DNA of 64,000 bases from Sphingomicrobium flavum (GCF_024721605.1 NZ_CP102630.1:1860001-1924000), one strand, 5' to 3'; numbered from the stretch's first letter, positions 8,377 to 19,649 are shown. Notes: generated from the sequence alone by a model not told the origin. Translations and numbers: made by a program.

Positions 8377-9462
8377 GTGGCCGACGATTCCCCAAACACG
8401 ACGCGCAAGATCATTCATGTCGACATGGATGCCTTTTTCGCCAGCGTCGAACAGCGCGACCATCCCGAATTGCGCGGCAAGCCCGTCGCGGTGGGCGGGA
8501 TGCACCGCGGTGTGGTCGCGGCGGCCAGCTATGAGGCGCGCGCATATGGGGTGCGCTCGGCCATGCCTTCGGTCACTGCCAAGCGCCGCTGCCCCGACCT
8601 CATCTTCGTCAAGTCGCGCTTCGACGTCTATCGCGAGGTCAGCCGCCAGATTCGCAAGATCTTCGCCCATCACACCGACAAGATCGAGCCGTTGAGCCTG
8701 GACGAGGCCTATCTCGACGTCACCGAGGATCGTTATGGCCTCGGCAGCGCGCGCGCCATCGCCGAGGATATTCGCGCCCGCATCAAGGCGGAAACGCAGC
8801 TCACCGCCTCGGCGGGCGTCTCTTACTGCAAGTTCATCGCCAAGCTGGCGAGCGACCAGAACAAGCCCGACGGCATCTGCGTCATCCCGCCTGCCAAGGG
8901 CCCCGCCTTCGTCGCAACGCTGCCGGTCAAGCGCTTCCATGGCATCGGCCCCAAGACCGCAGCGAAGATGGAGCGGCTTGGCATTCATACCGGAGCGGAC
9001 CTGCTGGCATGGCCGCTCCACGAACTGGAAGCGCGATTCGGCTCGTCGGGTCGCTGGTATTATCGCATCGCGCGCGGCATCGATGATCGCGAGGTGAAGG
9101 CCAGTCGCCAGCGCAAATCGGTTTCGACCGAGGATACGTTCGGCAGCGATCTCATCGCCCATGAGGCGCTCGCCGCCGAGTTGGAGCGGATCGCGCAGCG
9201 CACCTTCGAGCGGGTGGAGCGCGCGCAATTTCTTGGTCGCACGGTGACCCTGAAGGTAAAATTCGCTGATTTTACAATGATTACGCGCTCGAGAAGCTTT
9301 GCCGCGCCAGTGCGTGACAAGGCCCAGTTGCTGGACACTGGGCAGGCCTTGCTGGCCGCCCTGATACCGCTGCCAAAAGCCGTTCGATTACTGGGACTTG
9401 GCCTTCATTCGCCCGTTGAAGACGAAGAAAGTGGCCAGATGCAACTAGGACTCGAAATTTGA
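8377..9462 (+). CDS. dinB: DNA polymerase IV (Y-family)
   Basis: 361 aa, usual length. Error-prone translesion polymerase. The palm motif HVDMDAFFASVEQRDHPEL holds the first catalytic aspartate, and SLDEAYLDVT (about residue 106) the acidic pair. Finger, thumb (KRFHGIGPKTA helix-hairpin-helix) and little-finger parts follow. The C-terminal QMQLGLEI fits the beta-clamp binding motif. The start is GTG 8377 (AAGGTGGCC); no LexA box could be confirmed in the 85 bases upstream, which are shared with divergent sucC. Confidence 0.95.
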   Translation: MADDSPNTTRKIIHVDMDAFFASVEQRDHPELRGKPVAVGGMHRGVVAAASYEARAYGVRSAMPSVTAKRRCPDLIFVKSRFDVYREVSRQIRKIFAHHTDKIEPLSLDEAYLDVTEDRYGLGSARAIAEDIRARIKAETQLTASAGVSYCKFIAKLASDQNKPDGICVIPPAKGPAFVATLPVKRFHGIGPKTAAKMERLGIHTGADLLAWPLHELEARFGSSGRWYYRIARGIDDREVKASRQRKSVSTEDTFGSDLIAHEALAAELERIAQRTFERVERAQFLGRTVTLKVKFADFTMITRSRSFAAPVRDKAQLLDTGQALLAALIPLPKAVRLLGLGLHSPVEDEESGQMQLGLEI

Positions 9463-9474
9463 GTCATTTTCTGT

Positions 9475-9517
9475 TATATAATTGAAACATAGCCGTCCCG
9501 GACCGTTCCGAGACGGC
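9475..9517 (+). promoter_or_regulatory. Probable carD promoter -10 region followed by a leader hairpin
   Basis: TATAAT lies at 9477-9482, and TGT directly precedes an alternative TATATA at 9475-9480 in the extended -10 style; no good -35 is visible. About ten bases later comes a hairpin: GCCGTC (9492-9497) and CGGA (9499-9502) pair with TCCG (9507-9510) and GACGGC (9512-9517), followed by GCTTTC. It may end dinB transcripts, or cap the 5-prime end of a roughly 145-base carD leader. Confidence 0.45.
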
Positions 9518-9632
9518 GCTTTCATCACCGAATTATTGAAAAGGGCTGACACCTGCGTGCCGCACATCGCCATTGGGGGGCGAAGATGAACGGCAGACGG
9601 ACGGGTCGGCTCCAACGAAAGGCATCAATTTC

Positions 9633-10166
9633 ATGGCAAGCAAGGCGCTGAACTTCGACGTTGGCGATTATGTCGTTTACCCCAAGCATGGTGTCGGCAA
9701 GGTCATCGAGCTGCAGAAGACCGAAATCGCGGGCACCGAGCTGGAGCTTTACGTGCTCCGCTTCGAGAAAGAGAAAATGACCCTTCGCGTTCCCGTCAAC
9801 AAGGCGGAATCGACCGGCATGCGCAAGCTGTCGAGCGACAAGGCGATGAAGGACGCGATGGAAACCTTGAAGGGCAAGCCCAAGGTCAAGCGCACCATGT
9901 GGTCGCGCCGCGCCCAGGAATATGAAGCCAAGATCAATTCGGGCGACCTCATCCTGATCGCCGAAGTGACCCGCGACCTCTTCCGCGCCGACGACCAGCC
10001 CGAGCAGAGCTATTCGGAGCGCCAGATCTTCGAAGCAGCCTCTTCCCGCCTCGCCCGCGAACTGGCGGCGATGGAAAAGACCGACGAGAAGACCGCGCTG
10101 AAGAAGATCATCCAGATTCTCGACAATGCGGCCAAGATCTGGAACGCTGAAAAAGAAGAAGCCTAG
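9633..10166 (+). CDS. carD: CarD family transcriptional regulator
   Basis: 177 aa from ATG 9633; an upstream in-frame TTG at 9573 would add 20 unconserved residues and is rejected. The protein starts at the CarD/CdnL RNA-polymerase-interacting domain (FDVGDYVVYPKHGVGKV, about residues 7-65), followed by an all-helical C-terminal domain with MWSRRAQEYEAKINSGD. CarD proteins bind the RNA polymerase beta subunit and stabilise open promoter complexes, often at rRNA and stress promoters. It has its own -10 region and leader hairpin, and is followed by two hairpins, the second a strong terminator. Confidence 0.93.
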   Translation: MASKALNFDVGDYVVYPKHGVGKVIELQKTEIAGTELELYVLRFEKEKMTLRVPVNKAESTGMRKLSSDKAMKDAMETLKGKPKVKRTMWSRRAQEYEAKINSGDLILIAEVTRDLFRADDQPEQSYSERQIFEAASSRLARELAAMEKTDEKTALKKIIQILDNAAKIWNAEKEEA

Positions 10167-10183
10167 AACGTCCGGGGGACGTT
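10167..10183 (+). terminator. Hairpin directly after the carD stop
   Basis: AACGTCC (10167-10173) pairs perfectly with GGACGTT (10177-10183) around a GGG loop, starting at the base after the stop. It is followed by a pyrimidine-rich but not T-only stretch, so it may protect the mRNA end rather than terminate; the stronger terminator lies 50 bases on. Confidence 0.45.
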
Positions 10184-10231
10184 CGTCGCTTCTTCTGAAG
10201 CGTAAGCTCTCTCATTTCGCGGACCGACTGG

Positions 10232-10264
10232 GGGCGCGGCGCCATTGGGCACCGCGCCCTTTTT
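10232..10264 (+). terminator. Intrinsic terminator after carD
   Basis: GGGCGCGG (10232-10239) pairs with CCGCGCCC (10252-10259), with inner GCC/GGC pairing around ATT, and is followed by five T (10260-10264). Confidence 0.85.
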
Positions 10265-10291
10265 CGTGCCCTTGCGTGAGCCGGACATTTA

Positions 10292-10313
10292 CTGTATTAG
10301 ACCAGCAATACAG
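10292..10313 (+). promoter_or_regulatory. Inverted repeat CTGTATT-N8-AATACAG, operator-like
   Basis: The perfect 7-base arms (10292-10298 and 10307-10313) lie directly before the ribosome site of the first head-GIN gene. A repressor bound here would block both promoter clearance and translation. The spacing of one and a half turns is common for dimeric regulators; no regulator gene is adjacent. Confidence 0.4.
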
Positions 10314-10326
10314 AATGGAGTTCGTC

Positions 10327-11040
10327 ATGAAAAAGATCATCGCTCTTGCTGCCGCCGCTGCCACCTTGTCGGCGTGCAACATGTCCTTCGGCTCGGACGA
10401 GGATGCCGGTCCCGCCGACACCCGCACCCAAAGCGTCACCGGCTTCGACCGGCTGGCCGTTTCGGGTGCCTATAATGTCGATGTAAAGACCGGGCAGGAT
10501 GCTTCGATCGAAATGACGGGCCCCAAGAACATTCTCGATGCCACCGAAATTTCGGTCGAGGACGGCTTGCTCAAGATCGGCACCAAGAAGGGCAAATGGA
10601 ATTGGCGTGGCGGCGGCGATGTGCAGGTCAGCATCACCGTCCCGATGCTGAACGAGGCGCGCCTTGCAGGCGCCAGCGACATCACCATCGACCGCGTCGA
10701 GGGCGAAAGCTTTACGGGCGCCGTGTCGGGGGCTGGCGACATGACGATCGACCAGGTGCAAGTCGGCACGCTATCGATGGGCATTTCCGGTGCGGGCGAC
10801 CTCAAGGCCGCGGGCACGGCCGACCGCCTGAAAATCTCCATCTCGGGCGCGGGTGACTTTGGCGGCAGCGGGCTGACCGCACGCACCGCCGAAATCACCG
10901 TCTCGGGAGCTGGCGGCGCCGAAGCCAATGTCACCGAAACCGTCGAAGCCACCGTTTCGGGTGCTGGCAGCATCGACATTAGCGGCGGCGCAAAGTGCAC
11001 CAGCCGCACCTCGGGGGCTGGCACCGTCAATTGCGGCTAG
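10327..11040 (+). CDS. Head GIN domain (DUF2807) lipoprotein, paralog 1
   Basis: 237 aa. ATG 10327 is chosen because GGAG (10317-10320) sits six bases upstream; an in-frame ATG at 10315 is possible. The signal ends in the lipobox LSAC with Cys17, so the product is a lipoprotein. The rest is a DUF2807 beta-helix with repeated Ser-Gly-Ala-Gly-Asp turns (VSGAGDM, ISGAGDL, ISGAGDFGGSG, VSGAGGA). Such proteins are envelope or periplasmic; their role is not established. First of three tandem paralogs. Confidence 0.85.
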   Translation: MKKIIALAAAAATLSACNMSFGSDEDAGPADTRTQSVTGFDRLAVSGAYNVDVKTGQDASIEMTGPKNILDATEISVEDGLLKIGTKKGKWNWRGGGDVQVSITVPMLNEARLAGASDITIDRVEGESFTGAVSGAGDMTIDQVQVGTLSMGISGAGDLKAAGTADRLKISISGAGDFGGSGLTARTAEITVSGAGGAEANVTETVEATVSGAGSIDISGGAKCTSRTSGAGTVNCG

Positions 11041-11092
11041 CCCGCTCGGGTGGGTCGCCAACCATTGCCAATTTCGCACGGAGGAGAGGGTG

Positions 11093-11869
11093 ATGAGTAT
11101 GAAGAAAGTTGCCGCTGCAGCGATGATTGGTGCCCCTGCGGCACGCGCCGGCGGCGCGCAGGGCCGTGACCCGGGCACGCCCGATGAACGCATGGCCACC
11201 CTCGATCCGTTCGACCGCATCTTGGTGGGAGGAACCTTCAAGGTCACCGTTCGAAAGGGCGATACGCAGGAAATCAGCCTGTCAGGCCCGAGCACCATGC
11301 TTGACGATACCGAGCTTCGCATTCGTGACGGCAAGCTCATCATCGGCTGGCGCGAAGGTGCGGGCTGGTCGCGCAACGGCGACGTCGGGGTCGATGTGGA
11401 CATCACCCTGCCCGCCTTGCGCGAGGTGATGTCCGGCGGTCCGAGCCTGGTCCGCGTCGACGATGTCGAAGGCGAATCATTCTCCGCCATCAATGGCGGT
11501 GCCGGACGCATTGAGCTCGGCCATGTCGCGGCCCGCAGCGTGCAGGTGAAAATGGCGGGCTCCGGGCCCATCACGATCGATGATATCGAGGCCGAGGACC
11601 TTCTGGTCCATTTGGCCGGCGCGGGCAGCCTCAACGCATCGGGCAATGTCAGCGAAGGCACGGCCGTGCTGGCGGGCGCGGGCTCCTTAAATGCAGCGCA
11701 GATGTCGTTCGCCAGGCTCGATCTTACGCTGGCCAGTTCGGGCAGCGCGGCGGCAACGGTCACCGACCATGTGTCGATCAAGGCGGTCAGTTCGGGCAGC
11801 GCCACGATTACCGGCGGGGCGGCCTGCTCGGTCAATTCGATGGGATCGGGAAAAGTCGACTGCAGCTGA
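11093..11869 (+). CDS. Head GIN domain (DUF2807) protein, paralog 2
   Basis: 258 aa from ATG 11093, set by the strong GAGGAGAGG ribosome site; a second in-frame ATG is two codons on. The N-terminus has a short hydrophobic stretch (KKVAAAAMIGAPAARA) that may act as a signal peptide but is weaker than in its neighbours. The core (TLDPFDRILVGGTFKVTVRKG, then repeated GAGSL and SSGSA turns) is DUF2807. Two cysteines at the end (AACSVNSMGSGKVDCS) match the C-terminal cysteine pair of paralog 1. It lies 52 bases after paralog 1 in the same direction. Confidence 0.8.
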   Translation: MSMKKVAAAAMIGAPAARAGGAQGRDPGTPDERMATLDPFDRILVGGTFKVTVRKGDTQEISLSGPSTMLDDTELRIRDGKLIIGWREGAGWSRNGDVGVDVDITLPALREVMSGGPSLVRVDDVEGESFSAINGGAGRIELGHVAARSVQVKMAGSGPITIDDIEAEDLLVHLAGAGSLNASGNVSEGTAVLAGAGSLNAAQMSFARLDLTLASSGSAAATVTDHVSIKAVSSGSATITGGAACSVNSMGSGKVDCS

Positions 11870-11905
11870 TCTTCAAGGCTTGTTAACCATAAGGGGCGAT
11901 GATCC

Positions 11906-12634
11906 GTGACCATGAGGATTATCGCCCTTTTTCTTGCGCTCTTCGCGCTTGTGTCGCCCGCCGCTGCCCAGCAGCGCAATCACACCGTCTCCAGCTTCGA
12001 GGAGGTGCGGGTGCGCGGCGCCGTCGATGTCACCATCGAAACCGATGTCGCGCCCTATGCGCGGGTAATCGGCCCGGCAGCGGCGGCCGAACAGATCAGC
12101 ATCGAGCAGAATGGCCGCATCCTGATCATCAGCATCAACCGCTCCGCCTGGGGACGCAATCCCAGCGACCGTCTGGGCGAGCCGCTGCGCGTCGAATTGG
12201 GAACGCCCAAGCTTGAAAAGGCGACGCTCAACGGCTCGGGCCGGATCACGATCCCGGCCATAGAGAATGACGAATTCACGCTGATGCTTGGCGGTTCCGG
12301 CTATGCCGACGTGAAGCAGATGACCATCGAACGTCTGACCATCGGCCTGGCCGGGGCCGGCGGCATGCGCCTGGCCGGCGAGGCAATGGAGGCCTCGATG
12401 CTGGTGCGCGGACTGACCTCGCTGCAGGCCGCCGATCTTGCGGTGCGCGACCTCAAGCTCGCGGTCGACGGCAATGGCCTGGTGAACGTCACCGCCACCA
12501 ACACGCTCGACCTGGAAGCGCGCGGTGCGGGCGACATCACGCTCGAAGGCAGCCCGGCTTGTACGCTCGATATTGAAGGCCCCACCCGGGTCACCGGCTG
12601 CGAGGTGCGCGAAGGCTTCGGCCGCAGCCGCTAA
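11906..12634 (+). CDS. Head GIN domain (DUF2807) protein, paralog 3
   Basis: 242 aa if started at GTG 11906, which has AAGGGG nine bases upstream; ATG 11912 is the alternative. The signal peptide MRIIALFLALFALVSPAAAQ is clear and has no lipobox, so the protein should be soluble in the periplasm. The beta-helix repeats are more degenerate (NGSGRI, GGSGYA, AGAGGM, RGAGDI). The C-terminal cysteine pair is kept (PACTLDIEGPTRVTGC). It is 36 bases after paralog 2. Its TAA overlaps the stop of the convergent DUF1489 gene through CTAA (12631-12634). Confidence 0.82.
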   Translation: MTMRIIALFLALFALVSPAAAQQRNHTVSSFEEVRVRGAVDVTIETDVAPYARVIGPAAAAEQISIEQNGRILIISINRSAWGRNPSDRLGEPLRVELGTPKLEKATLNGSGRITIPAIENDEFTLMLGGSGYADVKQMTIERLTIGLAGAGGMRLAGEAMEASMLVRGLTSLQAADLAVRDLKLAVDGNGLVNVTATNTLDLEARGAGDITLEGSPACTLDIEGPTRVTGCEVREGFGRSR

Positions 12635-13035
12635 ACTAGCGCCAGCGCCGCCAATTTTCCATAAAGACGAGGCGGCAGATCGGCGATGCCAGATCCGTCA
12701 TCATCGGTGCCGGGCGCGTCCTTGTCTTCGAGGTAGCGCCAGCCCTGATGAGCGCGCTTGGGGCTCGCCGCGATCGCCTCAAGCTTGTCCGACAGGACGA
12801 TATCCCAGCGCCCGTCATTGCGCTGTTCGAAATTCAGGATGGCCGAGCGCGCAACCAGCCGGTGCTTGACGATCCAGTGCAGCCGCCCGCCCTGCAGCAC
12901 CTCTTCATGACGTCGCGGACGGCGCTTGGTAACGATCCGCACTTTGCCATCACGGCTGCGCGCGGCGATGCGCTTCTCCAGCGTCGGCAATGTGGCGCAG
13001 CCAAAGGCGACTTTGGTGAGATGAACGGGTGGCAC
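12631..13035 (-). CDS. DUF1489 family protein
   Basis: 134 aa, start GTG 13035 after CTTGGGGGC. The protein resembles the alphaproteobacterial DUF1489 family (VHLTKVAFGCATLPTLEKR, then RRPRRHEEVLQGGRLHWIVKHRLVARSAIL, then HQGWRYLEDKDAP). The family is cytosolic and uncharacterised. It lies downstream of nothing on its strand and is separated from the mgtE stop by 39 bases, so it may be read from the mgtE transcript. Confidence 0.8.
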   Translation of the reverse strand: MPPVHLTKVAFGCATLPTLEKRIAARSRDGKVRIVTKRRPRRHEEVLQGGRLHWIVKHRLVARSAILNFEQRNDGRWDIVLSDKLEAIAASPKRAHQGWRYLEDKDAPGTDDDGSGIADLPPRLYGKLAALALV

Positions 13036-13074
13036 GCCCCCAAGCTGGCGAGAAGCTGCTCCTAATTCAAGGCT

Positions 13075-14463
13075 TTAGATCAGGATCAGGCTAGCCAGCC
13101 CCAGAAAGGCGAAGAAGCCCATCGTATCGGTCACCGTGGTGACGAAGACCGATGAGGCCACCGCCGGGTCAGCCCCGAAATGGTCTAGCGTGATGGGCAC
13201 CAGCACGCCGGCCAGCCCTGCGGTCATGATGTTGAACAGGATCGCCGCGGCAATCACCCCGCCCATCGGCAGGCCCATCCAGATGCCGACGCCAATGCCC
13301 AGGATGACGGCCACCGTAACCCCGTTGAGCACGGCCACCTTGAATTCGCGGCTCACCGCGCGCCAGCGATTGGCACCGGTCAACTGGTTGGTCGCGATGG
13401 CGCGCACCGTCACGGCCAGCGCCTGCGTCCCCGCATTGCCGCCCAGCGCCGCGACAATCGGCATCAGCGCGGCCAAAATGGCCAGCTGCGAAATCGTGCC
13501 TTCGAACAGCGAGATCACGAAGGTGGCGATCAGCGCGGTGCCCAGATTGGCAATCAGCCAGCGCACCCGGTCGCGATAGGCTTCCATCACCGGTTCGTTG
13601 ATGTCGCCTTCGCCGGCGCCCGAGAGCAAGAGGGCATCCTCGCCCGCTTCTTCCTGGACGATATGGACGATGTCATCGACCGTGATCATCCCGACCAGCC
13701 GCCCCGACAGGTCGACGACCGCGGCCGAGATCAGCGCATATTTCTGGAACTTCAGCGCCACTTCTTCCTGGTCCATGTCGACCGGGATCAGCGTCTGCTC
13801 CTGCTGCATGATTTCGGTGATCGGCACATTGCGCTTGGTGCGCAGCAGCGTGGACAATTTGCAGGTGCCGACCGGATGATGGTTGGGCGCGGTGACGAAG
13901 ATTTCCCAGAAATCGTCCGCCAATTCCTCGTCCGAGCGCATATAGTCGATGACCTGGCCGACGCTCCAATGTTCGGGCACCGCGATGAGGTCGCGCTGCA
14001 TGATGCGCCCGGCCGATTCCTCTTCGTAGGACAAAGCCTCTTCGACCGCGGCGCGATCGTCGGGCTCCATCTTCTCGAGGATGGCCTTCTGGTCTTCTTC
14101 CTCCAGATCCTCGAGCACGGCTACGGCATCGTCAGTGTCCATCTCGCTGGCGATTTCTGCGGCCAGCGCGGGATCCATTTCCTCGATGACGAGCTCGCGT
14201 ACATGCTCGTTCATCTCGGCATAGACGTCGGCATCCACCGCATCGCCCAGCGCGGTGATCAGGTCGGGGCGCTCATCCTCGGGCGCCAGCTCGATAAGGT
14301 CGGCAATGTCGGCAGGGTGCAGCGGCTCGACCAGCTCGCGCGCTTCCTCGGCCCGCCCGTCCTCGACCGCGTCGAGCACCTCGCGAACATATTCGGGGAG
14401 CAGGCGATCCTCGGGGTCGTGGATCCCGTCCTCTTCATGGGGAAGCGAATGCGTATCGATCAT
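13075..14463 (-). CDS. mgtE: Magnesium transporter MgtE
   Basis: 462 aa from ATG 14463, chosen by AAAGGGGGACC; the longer frame starts in non-conserved sequence. Order: an acidic N domain with repeated helical MgtE_N units (VEPLHPADIADLIE, EMDTDDAVAVLEDLEEEDQ), a CBS pair (RDLIAVPEHWSVGQVIDYMR, LSGRLVGMITVDDIVHIVQEE), then five membrane segments with the selectivity region ALMPIVAALGGNAGTQAL. The acidic cytosolic part senses Mg2+ and gates the channel. No M-box leader is visible in the 101 bases to the divergent cyclophilin gene. Confidence 0.95.
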   Translation of the reverse strand: MIDTHSLPHEEDGIHDPEDRLLPEYVREVLDAVEDGRAEEARELVEPLHPADIADLIELAPEDERPDLITALGDAVDADVYAEMNEHVRELVIEEMDPALAAEIASEMDTDDAVAVLEDLEEEDQKAILEKMEPDDRAAVEEALSYEEESAGRIMQRDLIAVPEHWSVGQVIDYMRSDEELADDFWEIFVTAPNHHPVGTCKLSTLLRTKRNVPITEIMQQEQTLIPVDMDQEEVALKFQKYALISAAVVDLSGRLVGMITVDDIVHIVQEEAGEDALLLSGAGEGDINEPVMEAYRDRVRWLIANLGTALIATFVISLFEGTISQLAILAALMPIVAALGGNAGTQALAVTVRAIATNQLTGANRWRAVSREFKVAVLNGVTVAVILGIGVGIWMGLPMGGVIAAAILFNIMTAGLAGVLVPITLDHFGADPAVASSVFVTTVTDTMGFFAFLGLASLILI

Positions 14464-14564
14464 TGGTCCCCCTTTCCTGGCGCCACTCCTATTGCGACAG
14501 GGGGGATGGCGCAACCGTGATCGGCTCCCTACATGGGCGGCGAACCATTAGGAGAAGCGCCACC

Positions 14565-15014
14565 ATGGCCGAAAAACTGACCTTCACCCTTTCCACCGGC
14601 GGCGATGTCGTCATCAAGCTGCGCCCGGACCTGGCCCCCGGCCATGTCGAGCGTATCACCACGCTGGCCAAGGACGGCTTTTACGATGGCGTGGTCTTCC
14701 ATCGCGTGATCCCGGGCTTCATGGCGCAGGGCGGCGATCCCACCGGCACCGGCATGAGCGGCAGCGACCTGCCCGACTTGCGCGCCGAATTTACCGAAGC
14801 GCCGCATGTGCGCGGCACCTGTTCGATGGCCCGCACCAGCGATCCGCACAGCGCCAACAGCCAGTTTTTCATCTGCTTCGACGATGCCCGCTTCCTCGAT
14901 GGCCAGTACACCGTCTGGGGTCAGGTCGAAGAAGGCATGGAACATGTCGACGCGCTGCCCAAGGGCGAGCCCGTCCCCGATCCCGGCAAGATCGTCAAGG
15001 CGACCGTCAGCTGA
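14565..15014 (+). CDS. Peptidyl-prolyl cis-trans isomerase (cyclophilin type)
   Basis: 149 aa. ATG 14565 follows AGGAGAAGCGCCACC; the longer frame is a readthrough of the leader. It is a single-domain cyclophilin without signal peptide, so cytosolic, with GDVVIKLRPDLAPGHVERI, the catalytic FHRVIPGFMAQGGDPTGTG and the binding-pocket NSQFFICFDD. It catalyses proline isomerisation in folding. The stop overlaps the start of the next gene by one base (TGATG), so the two are coupled. Confidence 0.95.
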   Translation: MAEKLTFTLSTGGDVVIKLRPDLAPGHVERITTLAKDGFYDGVVFHRVIPGFMAQGGDPTGTGMSGSDLPDLRAEFTEAPHVRGTCSMARTSDPHSANSQFFICFDDARFLDGQYTVWGQVEEGMEHVDALPKGEPVPDPGKIVKATVS

Positions 15015-15772
15015 TGACCCAGCCGGTCACCCTCATCACCGGTGCCTCGGCGGGGCTCGGCGTGGATTTCGCGCGCCAATATGCCGCCAAGGGGCACCGG
15101 CTGGTGCTGGTCGCCCGCCGCCAGGAGCGTCTGGAAGAACTGGCCGCCGAGCTTGGCAATGCGCGCGCCGTGGCGCTCGATCTCAGTACCGACAAGGCTG
15201 CCGACGCGCTGATGGCCGACCTTGCCGCGCATGGCGAGCATTGCGAGCTTCTGATCAACAATGCGGGCTTCGGGCTGGTCGGCCAGATCGTCGATCTCGA
15301 TCGCGCGCAACAGCGCCAGATGATCGACCTCAATTGCGGCGCGCTGACCGAATTGGCGCATGCCGCGCTGCCCGGCATGATCGAACGCAAATTGGGCGGC
15401 ATCCTCAATGTCGCCTCGGTCGCCAGCTTCCAGCCGGGCCCCGGCATGGCGGTCTATTTTGCGACCAAGGCCTATGTGCTGAGCTTTTCCGAAGCGCTGC
15501 ACGAGGAAGCCAAGCCGCACGGTGTCCATGTCAGCGCGCTCTGCCCCGGCCCGACTTCGACCGAATTTGGCGAGGTTGCGGGTTTTGGCGGAAACAAGGC
15601 GGTCGACACGCTGGCGGCCCAGCCCGGCCCCGTCGTGACCGCGGGCATCGAGGGCCTCGCCGCCAACAAGGCGGTCGTCGTCCCGGGGCTGTCCAACAAG
15701 ATCAGCGCGCAGGCCAACCGCTTCCTGCCGCGCTCCACGATCCGCAAAATCGTTGGGATGATCAAAAAATAA
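15014..15772 (+). CDS. Short-chain dehydrogenase/reductase
   Basis: 252 aa. Classical SDR Rossmann fold: cofactor loop TGASAGLG (residues 9-16), structural NNAG (near residue 85), and an active site with Ser in NVASVAS and Tyr-x3-Lys in VYFATKAYV. The Arg after the second strand (VARRQERLEEL) suggests NADP preference. It resembles the broad COG0300 (DltE-like) type; the substrate cannot be told. Translationally coupled to the cyclophilin and followed 81 bases later by a terminator. Confidence 0.9.
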   Translation: MTQPVTLITGASAGLGVDFARQYAAKGHRLVLVARRQERLEELAAELGNARAVALDLSTDKAADALMADLAAHGEHCELLINNAGFGLVGQIVDLDRAQQRQMIDLNCGALTELAHAALPGMIERKLGGILNVASVASFQPGPGMAVYFATKAYVLSFSEALHEEAKPHGVHVSALCPGPTSTEFGEVAGFGGNKAVDTLAAQPGPVVTAGIEGLAANKAVVVPGLSNKISAQANRFLPRSTIRKIVGMIKK

Positions 15773-15853
15773 TGGTGCGGTGCGATTTCGCACTTGCACA
15801 ATCAATGTTGCGGCGCAATAATGATCGGGCCAGCAATGGCACCTCTCCTGACT

Positions 15854-15888
15854 GGGTCTGGCGCTCCCCCGCGCCGGACCCTTTTTTT
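15854..15888 (+). terminator. Intrinsic terminator after the cyclophilin-SDR unit
   Basis: GGGTCTGGCGC (15854-15864) pairs with GCGCCGGACCC (15871-15881), 11 pairs with one G-U, loop TCCCCC, followed by seven T. Confidence 0.9.
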
Positions 15889-15963
15889 ATATCGCTCGCA
15901 CCCTAGATTGAACCTCGATGCCCCCTCCCCGTTCATGGGGAAGATTCAATGCGAGGAAATTTC

Positions 15964-18242
<2,279 letters not shown>

Positions 18243-18246
<4 letters not shown>

Positions 18247-19535
18247 AGCCGCTTCCAGCCCCAGCCGACGACGCCCAAGAGCAGGATCGTCGCGGCGATG
18301 AAGGGCAGGTGGAGCTCCAGCCCGTAGATCAGCACGCCCAGCGTCGGCGCCGCCACGAAGGCGATGCCGTTGGCCGACGTCACGATGCCCGCCACGCCGC
18401 CCTGCTCGTTGAGCGGCACGGCAAGGCTCGCCCCGCCGGTAAAGCCCGGGCGCACCAGCCCGAAGCCCAGATGCTGGAGCGCGAAGCCCAGGATGATGCC
18501 GTAGAGCGTATCCGCCATCATCGTGCCCACCATGCCCACTGCGGCGAGCGAGGATCCGATCAGCACCAGAAGGCGCGGGGTCAGGCTGAGGCGCGGGATG
18601 ATCCCCCATTGCGCTGCCAGCGTCGCCGCCGCCCCCGCCATCATCACCAGCGCGATTTCGCGTTCGGATCCCACCGGCGCCAGGTCGAGCCGGTCAATCA
18701 CGTAAAAGCCCATGACCGTCAGCACCGCGGCCATCGCGTGGTTGGTGATGACGCCCGCCAGGATCCAGTCCTTGATGCGCGGGTCGTGCCAGCGCAGCCG
18801 CGTTGTCATCCGCGCGCTGGTGGCGGCGCGCACGCTGGCGCCGGTCGGCGGGCTGGCGACCGAGGGGTAGCTCATCGCCGCGCCATGCCCGCCGCGCTTG
18901 CCCAGATCGTTGGGCAGGCCGGTCAGCACTAGCGCGAAGACCAGCACCCCCAAGCTGCCGAAAATGAACAACGGCCCCGACAGGCCAAGGAAGGGCAGCA
19001 CGAACAGGGGCGCCAGCGCCGGACCGATGATCGTGCCGAGCGAGAAGCTGCTGGTCAGTCCCGCCAGCGCCGATACCCGCGCGGTGCGCCTTGTCTTCGA
19101 TGCCAGATAGGCCTGCGTCGCGCTTGGGGTGGCGCAACCGAACACGCCATAAAAGGCGCGCACGATGGCGAACAGAATGAAGGTCAGCACCGGCCCGATC
19201 ATGCCCTTCAACCCCATGAACAGCACCACCGCGCACAAGAGCGAAGATAGGGTGAAGCCCGCCCCGACCCCCAGCAGGATCAGCGGCTTTCGCCCCTTAT
19301 GGTCGGCTGTGCGCGCCCAGATCGGCGCAAACCAGACCCATAAGGCCGCCGAGGTCGAAAAGGTCAGCGCTACCCAGACATCGGGAACGTCGATCGCGCG
19401 CCCGATCGCGGGCAGCACCGATTGCAGCGCGGTATTCCCCGCCGCCGCCACCAGCATGGCGGCATAGAGCAGCCCGAACTGGCGCGTGGTCAGCGCACTG
19501 CCGGCAATCTTTCCGAAGGGCGTGGCTCGATTCAT
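18243..19535 (-). CDS. Major facilitator superfamily transporter
   Basis: 430 aa from ATG 19535; a longer start at 19562 adds nine unconserved residues. About 12 hydrophobic segments, with the MFS loop motif WARTADHKGRKPLILLG after the second segment and a long cytosolic central loop (GKRGGHGAAMSYPSVAS). The fold resembles TetA-like drug/H+ antiporters (GCATPSATQAYLA, GTIIGPALAP). The substrate is unknown. Its stop codon shares CTAG (18243-18246) with the convergent ATPase gene. Confidence 0.88.
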
Positions 19536-19649
19536 CGCATTTCCACTAGGGCCCAGGCGCAATTGAGAACAGGGCTTGCTTGCAAGTTTAACCCAAGTTT
19601 GCCAGTGCGGCGCTGTTACAGCTGTGTTTCAGCCGGGGGACCCCAGTCG

